From an uncultured Pseudomonadota bacterium (GTDB lineage Bacteria; Myxococcota_A; UBA796; JAFGLY01), in assembly GCA_937912125.1 (NCBI GenBank), contig CALDOK010000003.1:1-64000 (forward strand): a stretch of DNA of 64,000 bases. The letters are read 5' to 3'. Positions 9,349-16,594 of this stretch are shown one piece after another. Position 1 is the stretch's first letter. Each line of letters opens with the position of its first letter. The notes beneath the pieces were generated by a model that saw only the letters and a list, made by a program, of their open reading frames with translations, was not told where the DNA came from and did not search any database. Both the position numbers and the translations under genes were made by a program.

Positions 9349-10776
9349 CTAATGCCGCACCTGCTCCAGGGCGGCCTCGAGGTCGAAGTCGCCATCTCGG
9401 AACTCGTTGTGGCAGCGGACGCAGACGCCCTCCACGAAGCAGGCGGGCTGCTGGGTGCGCAAGGACCACAGCGGGTGCGCCGCGGGTTCGGCGGCGTGGG
9501 CGGTGCTGGGGCCGTGGCACATCTCGCACCCCACGCTCTCGTCGGTCCGGAAGGACTCCACCCCGGTGGCCGGAGTGGCCGAGTCGCGGGGGGTGGCATG
9601 GCAGACCACGCAGCCCACATTCTCCGCGTCCTCGCCCTGCAGCTGGTCCATGGCGTGGGCGTGGGCGGTCTTGCGCCACTGACGAGCCTGGGGTTTGTGG
9701 CACCCGGCGCAGCCCTGGACCCCAGCGCTGGGCCCCGCCGCCATGGCGACCAGGGGACGCTCCACCTCGCCCATGGCGATGCCCGAGCGCCACGCCTGGG
9801 CCTGGGCATCCGAGGTGTAGGCCCCGGCGAAGTGATCGATGAGGGCCAGGCCCTGGGCGGCGTCGAAGGGCACGTGGTCGGCGGCGTGGCAGCCGACACA
9901 GCTGGCCGCGGGGTCGCCCCCGGCGCCGTCGTGGGGACCGCTGGCGCTGTGGCAGGCCTCGCAGCCCACCTCAGCCCAGGGCGAGCGGTGGTCGCCGGGC
10001 CGGAACCCCATCTGGACCGGATCCTGGCCGGCGGTGTAGGCCTGGACCGGGTGGGTCACGTGGCAGGCCAGGCAGGCGGGATCGTCCACTCCGCCCGCAT
10101 CGACCATGTGGAAGTAGGAGACCGCATGCAGGCTCAGGGCGTGGGAGCGGGCCTCCTCGACATGGCAGGCGCCGCAGGCCACGCCGCCCAGCCACGCGCC
10201 CCGGGCGAACACCGGCGCGGCGTCGCCCAGCAGGCGCATCTCGAGCACCGCGTCGGCGCCGTGCACGTAGGGCATGTAGGCGTCGGTGACCGCCACGCTG
10301 GAGTCGTCGGGCGCGTCGGTGGGCTGCACCACCAGCACCGAGGGGGTGGAGCTGAGCCCGGTGGCGGCGGCGAAGGCGCGGTCCTGATCGTAAATCCAGG
10401 GGAAGGGTAGCTGCTGCTCGGTGGCGAAGCTCTCCACATCGCCGCGCTTCGAGTGGCCCGAGAAGACCGCCAGGACGTCGGTGTGCTCGGCCACGCGCCG
10501 GGACAGGTCCGCCAGCTCGGGCACGACGGCCACGCAGTGGGGGCAGGAAGGCGAGATGTAGACCAGCAGCGTGGGACGCTGGACTCGCTCGACGATGGCC
10601 TCCGGCAGCTCGATGGGCTGCGGGGGGTTGGCCAGGAGCAGGGAGGCCCCGTCGACGGCCGCCTGCCGCAGGTGCCAGCCGCGGGCATCGCGGGCGTCAG
10701 GCGACAGCTCCGGCTGGTCGGCCCCGAGCAGCAGTGGGAGAAGGAAGAAGGCGGGCAACAGGGCTGTGGGTCTCAT
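9349..10776 (-). CDS. Thioredoxin-like (CPHC) domain fused to octaheme cytochrome c
   Basis: N-term signal peptide, then LLVYISPSCPHCVAVVPELADLSRRVAEHTDVLAVF; eight CXXCH motifs (CGACH, CLACH, CEACH, CVGCH, CAGCH, CVVCH, CEMCH, CVRCH). Confidence 0.9.
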   Translation of the reverse strand: MRPTALLPAFFLLPLLLGADQPELSPDARDARGWHLRQAAVDGASLLLANPPQPIELPEAIVERVQRPTLLVYISPSCPHCVAVVPELADLSRRVAEHTDVLAVFSGHSKRGDVESFATEQQLPFPWIYDQDRAFAAATGLSSTPSVLVVQPTDAPDDSSVAVTDAYMPYVHGADAVLEMRLLGDAAPVFARGAWLGGVACGACHVEEARSHALSLHAVSYFHMVDAGGVDDPACLACHVTHPVQAYTAGQDPVQMGFRPGDHRSPWAEVGCEACHSASGPHDGAGGDPAASCVGCHAADHVPFDAAQGLALIDHFAGAYTSDAQAQAWRSGIAMGEVERPLVAMAAGPSAGVQGCAGCHKPQARQWRKTAHAHAMDQLQGEDAENVGCVVCHATPRDSATPATGVESFRTDESVGCEMCHGPSTAHAAEPAAHPLWSLRTQQPACFVEGVCVRCHNEFRDGDFDLEAALEQVRH

Positions 10777-10842
10777 GCCTTGAGCCTATCCGAGGTGTTA
10801 CCCCCCGGCAGCCACCCCATGCAGCTCCGATCGGGAGAACCC

Positions 10843-11316
10843 ATGACCGATGACCTCTCGGCCTGGCACGCCCGGGCACGCTCGTGCCGCGATGGCCTGC
10901 TGCCCCTCCACTTCCTCGTAGGTCGCTTCGAGGGCCACGGCGCCGACAGTGGCCAGCCCGTGCGGGCCGAGGCCACCGGCACGCTCGTGCTGGACGGCTC
11001 ATGGCTCGAGCTGCGCGAGCGCCTGCTGGGCACCGAAGGGGAACTTCTGTACGAGGACTTCGTCCTGTACCGCTACGACCCGGCCGAGGAGGGTCTGCGG
11101 GTGCTGCACTTCATGGAGCGTGCCTGGCACAGCCAGTACCCGGTCCACCTGGCTCCAGACGGCGCGATCCACTGGACCACCGGTGTCGGCGGGCCCCGGG
11201 TCCACATCCAGGCATCCCCCACAGGCTGGGGCTCCCAGGTGACGCTGCCCGATGAGGACACCCCCACCGTGGTGCTGGAATACCAGCGGGTAGGCGCCGA
11301 TGAGCCCGGTGTCTAG
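10843..11316 (+). CDS. DUF1579-like / lipocalin-like conserved protein
   Basis: LHFLVGRFEGHGADSGQPVRAEATGTLVLDGSWLELRERLLGTEGELLYEDFVLYRYDPAEEGLRVLHF pattern. Confidence 0.65.
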   Translation: MTDDLSAWHARARSCRDGLLPLHFLVGRFEGHGADSGQPVRAEATGTLVLDGSWLELRERLLGTEGELLYEDFVLYRYDPAEEGLRVLHFMERAWHSQYPVHLAPDGAIHWTTGVGGPRVHIQASPTGWGSQVTLPDEDTPTVVLEYQRVGADEPGV

Positions 11317-11360
11317 ACTGTGCGCAGCCGTTCCCCCTGACCACGCCCCTGCGTGAGCCC

Positions 11361-12686
11361 ATGACCGACCAGGCCGCCATCGCGGTAGGGCTGGCCACCG
11401 CCGCCCTACCGACTCCTCCAGCCACGCCCCCTCCTCGCCTCGAGCGGGTGGCGCTACCCGGCCTGGTGCGCGGCGTCACCATCGAGCTGTGGCAGCAGAT
11501 CAACGCCGAGCCCCACGCGGCAGGCAGGATCCTCAGCCAGCGCCTGCGCCGGGATCGCAGCCTGGGCTCCAAGGGTCGGCGCACCGCCTCCGCCGTGATC
11601 TATGGCCTGATCCGCCACGGCGAAGTGCTGCGCCTGCTCGTGCGCTGCGCCGGCGGCGACCCGGCCGATCCGCTGCACCTGTACCTCACCTGGCTCGTGG
11701 TGGGCGACGGCCTCGACCCCGCGCTGGCGGCCGAGCAACTCCCGGGCGTGGACTTCGCCCTGCTCACCGACGCCCGGGCCATCGTGTCCGAGCAAGCTGT
11801 CGGCCTCGAGCCAGCTCAGGCCCTGGCCCTGGGTGGTTCCCTGCCCCTGTGGTTGGCCCAGACATGGTGGCAGGAGCTCGGCGCAGAGGCGGGCGAACTC
11901 ATCGCCGCGTTCGCACAGCGGCCGCCCATGGCCACCCGCGCCAACAGCTCCCGCATCGACCGCGCCAGCCTGGCCGCGCGCCTGGCCCAAGAAGGCGTGG
12001 TCAGCACCCCGGGCCGCCTGGCCCCCCACTCCCTGGTCTTCGAAGACCGACGCAACATCCACATCCTGCCCAGCTTCCGAGAGGGGTTGTTCGAGGTCCA
12101 GGACGAGGGGTCCCAGCTCCTGGCCGAGCTGGCCCGACCCAGCCCTGGAGCCCACATCGTGGACTTCTGCGCTGGAGCCGGTGGCAAGGCCCTGGCCCTG
12201 GCCGACGCCGGCGCCCGCGTCCTGGCCCTGGACGTGCGCGAGGGCGCCCTGCGCATCGCCGAGCGCCGCATGGCCAGGGCCGGCCAGTCCATCCGGTACC
12301 AGCTCATGGAGGAGCACGGCCCGCCCCCCGTGGAGGCAGGCTGGGCCGACACGGTGCTGGTGGATGCGCCCTGCTCCTCGAGCGGCGTGCTGCGTCGCCA
12401 TCCCGAGATGCGCTGGCGCCTCACCCCCGCCTGGGTCCAGGATCGCGCCGATCTCCAGCGCAGCATCCTGGCCCGCGCAGCCCCCCTGGTGCGCCCGGGG
12501 GCGCGCCTGGTCTACGGCACCTGCTCCCTGCTGCGCCAGGAAAACCAGGCCGTGCTCGCGGACTTCCTCGCGCAGCATCCCAGCTTCGAGGTGCAGGAAC
12601 GGCTGGGCGACGACGGCGTGCTCTGGCCCCAGCGCACCGGCACCGACGGCTTCTTCGGCGTGGCCATGGTCAGGCGAGGCGCATAG
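11361..12686 (+). CDS. RsmB/RsmF-like 16S rRNA (cytosine-C5) methyltransferase
   Basis: VQDEGSQLLAELARPSPGAHIVDFCAGAGGKALALAD; DTVLVDAPCSSSGVLRRHPEMRWR; YGTCSLLRQENQAVL: NOL1/NOP2/Sun catalytic motifs. Confidence 0.9.
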   Translation: MTDQAAIAVGLATAALPTPPATPPPRLERVALPGLVRGVTIELWQQINAEPHAAGRILSQRLRRDRSLGSKGRRTASAVIYGLIRHGEVLRLLVRCAGGDPADPLHLYLTWLVVGDGLDPALAAEQLPGVDFALLTDARAIVSEQAVGLEPAQALALGGSLPLWLAQTWWQELGAEAGELIAAFAQRPPMATRANSSRIDRASLAARLAQEGVVSTPGRLAPHSLVFEDRRNIHILPSFREGLFEVQDEGSQLLAELARPSPGAHIVDFCAGAGGKALALADAGARVLALDVREGALRIAERRMARAGQSIRYQLMEEHGPPPVEAGWADTVLVDAPCSSSGVLRRHPEMRWRLTPAWVQDRADLQRSILARAAPLVRPGARLVYGTCSLLRQENQAVLADFLAQHPSFEVQERLGDDGVLWPQRTGTDGFFGVAMVRRGA

Positions 12687-12726
12687 CCCCAGCGCGCCCC
12701 GTCCGTCTGTAGCGCAGAGCACCAGC

Positions 12727-12755
12727 TTGCCGATGAGCAGCCTCTGCACTATGTT
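12727..12755 (+). promoter_or_regulatory. Candidate sigma70-type promoter upstream of feoB (TTGCCG-N17-TATGTT)
   Basis: TTGCCG at 12727-12732, 17-nt spacer, TATGTT at 12750-12755, immediately before a palindrome. Confidence 0.5.
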
Positions 12756-12765
12756 GTAGACGAAC

Positions 12766-12783
12766 TGTTAGTCAAGCCTAACA
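12766..12783. promoter_or_regulatory. Candidate DtxR/IdeR-type operator (TGTTAG-N6-CTAACA)
   Basis: Perfect 6+6 inverted repeat TGTTAGTCAAGCCTAACA; resembles TTAG...CTAA half-sites of DtxR-family boxes; a DtxR-FeoA gene lies downstream of feoB. Confidence 0.6.
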
Positions 12784-12958
12784 AATGCCAACAGCGTCGA
12801 GCCCTCCTCCCCAAGCCAGCTCCTGCCCCCACGGCACGAAGCGGGGCGAGGACTCGGGTGGGAGGCGAGACGGTCGAGGGCCCCACGGCTCGGGCCTGCG
12901 CCACCGCCGAGCCGGCAACCCCGAAGGTGAGGGCCCCGATCTGGCCGCCCGCGAGGTG

Positions 12959-14935
12959 ATGCTGCTGGGCAACCTCCAGGCCGGCAAGACCACCCTGTTC
13001 CATCGCCTCTGTGGGGAGCGCGCCTGGCACGGCACGGTGTCCGAGAGCTCGAAGGACTTCCGACGCGGCCGCCTGGTCCCGGTCCTCTCCAGCGGGCATC
13101 GCCTGTGGCACCGCCTGCTGCGCATCCCCGACGACCACCAGCAGGCACCCATGGTGCTGGTGGACACGCCAGGGGTGGCCAGCCTGCTGCACCCCCAGGG
13201 AGAGGCGGAGCTCTCGGTGCACCGGGCTCTGCTCGCGGCCCCGCCGGAGCTACTGCTGGTGGTGGCCGACGCCCGCAACCTGCGGCGCTCCCTGGCCCTG
13301 GTGCTGCAGGCTGCCCTGTACGATCGCCCCATGGTCCTGGCCCTGACCATGCAGGACCTGACGGGACGGGCCGCGCCCCTTGTGGACACCGCGGCCCTCG
13401 AGACCCTGCTGGGGATTCCGGTGGTGGCCACCGCCGCCCGGAGCGATGCCGGCATCCAGCCTCTGGTGTCGGCGCTGCAGCAAGCCAGGCGTGTGAGCCG
13501 CACTGTACGCCTGCCCCGACGCATCCGCACCGTGGTGACCGAGCTCGAGCGCAGCCTGGCAGGCCTGAGCGTCCCCCCCCGCGCCGCCGCGCAGCTGCTG
13601 CTGGCAGGCGACGAGTGGATCCGAGACGAGATGCGCCAGGCCATGGGGCCGGAGCACGCCCAGGGCGTGCTCCAGGCGGTCGCCGATCTCCAGCAGGACG
13701 TCCACCTGCCCCTGGCCTCTCTGCTCACCGACATCATCTACCGCGAGGCAGAGCGCATCGCTCAAGCGGTGAGCAACCAGCCCGCCGACACGCCCGCCCT
13801 GGCTCGGCGCCTGGGAGACCTGGCCCAGCACCCGGTGTGGGGGGTCCCCATCGCCCTGCTGGTGGTCGCCGCCATGTACCTCTGGGTAGGCGAGATCGGC
13901 GCCACGCGGGTGGTCGACGCCCTGAACGGTCGCTTCTTCCAGGGCATCCTGGTGCCCTGGTGCGAGCGCGCCCTGGCGCCGCTGCCCTGGCCCATCGTGG
14001 GCGAGGTGCTGCTGGACCCGGACTTCGGGCTGCTCACCACCGGCCTGTTCTTGGCCTTCGGCATCGTGCTGCCGGTCCTGTTCTTCTTCTACCTGGCCTT
14101 CGCGGTGCTCAACCAGAGCGGCTACCTGGCCCGGCTCACCATCCTGCTGGACCGGCTGCTGCGCCGGATCGGGCTCAACGGGAAGGGCGTCCTGCCCCTG
14201 GCCATGGGTTTCTCCTGCGTGACCATGGCGCTGATCACCACGCGCATGCTCGAGACCCGGCGGGAGCGCCTGATCGCGTCGTTCCTGCTCATGCTGGGCA
14301 TCCCCTGCGCACCCCTGTTCGCGGTGATGATGGTGATCCTGGGGGAGATGCCGATCTCGGCGTCCATCTTCGTCTTCGGCACCCTGGGCCTGCAGTGGGT
14401 GGTCGCGGGCATCCTGGCCGACCGCATGATGGAAGGGCGCATCTCCGACTTCATCATGGAGATGCCTCCCCTGCGCATCCCCGACCCTTGGCGGGTGATC
14501 GTACACACCGTGCGGGAGACCTGGAGCTTCATGCGCGAGGCCGTGCCTTGGTTCCTGGCCGCCTCCATGGTGCTCTTCATCGCGGATCGGCTGGGAGGGC
14601 TGGTGCTGCTGGAGCAGCTCGCCCACCCCATGATTCACGGCCTGCTCGGGCTGCCGGACGAGGCGGTCCAGGTCTTCATCAAGACCATGATCCGCCGAGA
14701 GAACGGCGCCACCGAGCTGAGCCTGGTGCGCGCGGGCTTCACACCGCTGCAAGTCGTGATCACCATGCTCATCATGGTCGGCCTGACCCCCTGCGTGAAC
14801 GCGGTGCTGGTGCTCGCAAAGGAACAGGGCGCCCTCCGCGCCGCCGTCATCATCGGCCTGGTCACCACCTGGACCGTCACCCTCGGCGCGATCCTGGTCC
14901 ACACCTGCCTGTGGCTGGGCATCACCTTCACCTAG
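12959..14935 (+). CDS. feoB: Ferrous iron transport protein B (FeoB), tracked ORF from 12785
   Basis: G1 MLLGNLQAGKTTLF, G3 VDTPG, membrane domain with GFSCVTMALITTRMLETRRERLIASFLLMLGIPCAPLF and C-terminal gate repeat; the extension between 12785 and 12959 (MPTASSPPPQASS...) looks non-native, so the start is uncertain. Confidence 0.88.
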   Translation: MLLGNLQAGKTTLFHRLCGERAWHGTVSESSKDFRRGRLVPVLSSGHRLWHRLLRIPDDHQQAPMVLVDTPGVASLLHPQGEAELSVHRALLAAPPELLLVVADARNLRRSLALVLQAALYDRPMVLALTMQDLTGRAAPLVDTAALETLLGIPVVATAARSDAGIQPLVSALQQARRVSRTVRLPRRIRTVVTELERSLAGLSVPPRAAAQLLLAGDEWIRDEMRQAMGPEHAQGVLQAVADLQQDVHLPLASLLTDIIYREAERIAQAVSNQPADTPALARRLGDLAQHPVWGVPIALLVVAAMYLWVGEIGATRVVDALNGRFFQGILVPWCERALAPLPWPIVGEVLLDPDFGLLTTGLFLAFGIVLPVLFFFYLAFAVLNQSGYLARLTILLDRLLRRIGLNGKGVLPLAMGFSCVTMALITTRMLETRRERLIASFLLMLGIPCAPLFAVMMVILGEMPISASIFVFGTLGLQWVVAGILADRMMEGRISDFIMEMPPLRIPDPWRVIVHTVRETWSFMREAVPWFLAASMVLFIADRLGGLVLLEQLAHPMIHGLLGLPDEAVQVFIKTMIRRENGATELSLVRAGFTPLQVVITMLIMVGLTPCVNAVLVLAKEQGALRAAVIIGLVTTWTVTLGAILVHTCLWLGITFT

Positions 14936-14943
14936 GAGCGAGC

Positions 14944-15600
14944 ATGGACTCCGCCCACCGAGACCACCTGCTCAACGCCCTCTGGATCGCCGAGGAGCGT
15001 GGCGACGCCACCATCGAGGCCCTGCGCGCCTGCGCGCGCAAGCCCGTGGCGGACACCGACGTGCTGTACCTCGCCGACGAAGGGCTGGTGGAGGCCGAGG
15101 GCGCGAGCCTGCAGCTCACCGCCGCGGGCCTGGCCATGGCCCAGGCCCTGATCCGCCGCTACCGCCTGAGCGAGTCCCTGCTGCACATCGTCTACGGCAT
15201 GGACGCCGAGCGGGCCTCGGCCCTGGGCTGTGAGCTAGAGCACGATCTGCGCCCGGAGATGACCGACGCCCTGTGCACCTTCCTGGGCCACCCCAGCCGC
15301 TGCCCCCACGACCACCCCATCCCGTCGGGCCCGTGCTGCTCTCTGCACCTGACCACCGTGGCCAGCCCCGTCATCCCTCTCACCGAGCTCGATCCCGGCG
15401 AGCGGGGCCGCGTGGTCTACCTGCACCCCCGCAACCACGAGCGCCTGCACCGGCTGAGCTCCCTGGGCATCAACCCCAACGTGGTGCTCACGGTCCACCA
15501 GCGCCTGCCCGCGTGGGTGGTGCGCTTCGAAGGCACCGAGCTGGCCTTCGACCGCGACGTGGCCGCCGACATCTACGTGGCCAGGGTCAACGGAGGCTGA
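14944..15600 (+). CDS. DtxR-family metalloregulator with C-terminal FeoA/SH3-like domain
   Basis: ALWIAEERGDATIEALRACA...LYLADEGLVEAEGASLQLTAAGLAMAQALIRRYRLSESLLHIVYGM...CELEHDLRPEMTDALCTFLGHPSRCPHDHPIP (DtxR dimerisation/metal motif), then PLTELDPGERGRVVYLHPRNHERLHRLSSLGINPNVVLTVHQRLPAWVVRFEGTELAFDRDVAADIYV (FeoA). Confidence 0.9.
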   Translation: MDSAHRDHLLNALWIAEERGDATIEALRACARKPVADTDVLYLADEGLVEAEGASLQLTAAGLAMAQALIRRYRLSESLLHIVYGMDAERASALGCELEHDLRPEMTDALCTFLGHPSRCPHDHPIPSGPCCSLHLTTVASPVIPLTELDPGERGRVVYLHPRNHERLHRLSSLGINPNVVLTVHQRLPAWVVRFEGTELAFDRDVAADIYVARVNGG

Positions 15601-15689
15601 GAGGCCCCATGGCGCCAGGTCCACGCCCTCGCCAAGGGACCGCGGGTTACCGGAACCAGGAAGCCTCTCCACCAGGAGCGACCCGCCGC

Positions 15690-16586
15690 GTGTCCGATCT
15701 TCTGCTGCGCGCCCTGTTCCTGTGCGCCGTCCTCACCCCCGCGACGGCGACGGCCGGCTATTCCCCCTGCCCCAGCACCGACTGGGGAGTGTCCACCCTC
15801 GCCCTCGAGGTCGAGCAGGCCTACATCGCCCGCTCGGAGCGGGACCTCCGCGAGGCCCTCGATGAGGTCAGCGACGCGGTCCGCTGCCTGGAAGAGTCCA
15901 TCTCACCCGAGTCCGCCGCCGCGGTCCACCGGGCCTTCGCCCTGGCCGCGTTCTGGGATCTGGACGAAGCGGCTGCCGCCAGCGCGCTGCAGGCCGCCCT
16001 GATGGCGGAGCCCAGCTGGGAGCCTCCGGTCGAGCTGGCGCCCCCGGGCCGTGACCTGGCGATGGCCATCGAGCGGGCCCGGGCCGAGCGGCCGCCCAGC
16101 CGCACGAACTTGACGGCCCCGGTGGGCCTGGCGCTGCGGCTGGATGGCGCCCCGTCCTGGCGGAGGTGGAGTGGGCTCCCCGTCCTGGTGCAGATCATCG
16201 ACGCCGAGGGGCACCCCATCCAGAGCGAGTACCTCGGCCCTGACGCCCCCCTCCCCGTCGGGTTGGACCCGGCCCCTGGCCGCGACGGGTCGCGCGCCCC
16301 GACCATGCGCGTGTCCGCGCCGTCCCGCGGCGCCCGCGTCCTGCTCGTGAGCGGCGCCGGCGTGCTGGGCGCTGGCGCGGTGGGGCTGGGCCTGAGCTCC
16401 GCCAGCATCCGCTCGGACTGGGCAGCGTCCGTGGAGCAGTGCGACGCCCGGATCGAAGGCTGCTCCCCCGCCACCGACCGGCTGAACGCGCGCGATCACC
16501 GCCTGGCCACGCGCCTGGGCATCGGCGCCGGTGTGGCCGCCGCGGGTGCCGCCGCGCTGGGCATCGGCGTCGTGCTGCGCTGGTAG
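15690..16586 (+). CDS. Secreted/membrane hypothetical protein
   Basis: GTG start; VSDLLLRALFLCAVLTPATATAGYSPC signal peptide; C-terminal TM pair (LLVSGAGVLGAGAVGLGL, GIGAGVAAAGAAALGIGVVLRW). Confidence 0.7.
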   Translation: MSDLLLRALFLCAVLTPATATAGYSPCPSTDWGVSTLALEVEQAYIARSERDLREALDEVSDAVRCLEESISPESAAAVHRAFALAAFWDLDEAAAASALQAALMAEPSWEPPVELAPPGRDLAMAIERARAERPPSRTNLTAPVGLALRLDGAPSWRRWSGLPVLVQIIDAEGHPIQSEYLGPDAPLPVGLDPAPGRDGSRAPTMRVSAPSRGARVLLVSGAGVLGAGAVGLGLSSASIRSDWAASVEQCDARIEGCSPATDRLNARDHRLATRLGIGAGVAAAGAAALGIGVVLRW

Positions 16587-16594
16587 GAGCCACC

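Noticed and set aside
7079-9793. 904-aa minus ORF
   Set aside because: Antisense to the FHA-ABC fusion, which has all ABC motifs on the plus strand.
13105-15600. 831-aa plus ORF spanning feoB and the DtxR gene
   Set aside because: Only its C-terminal part (from 14944) is real DtxR-FeoA; the upstream part is the out-of-frame reading of feoB (G/P/R-rich).
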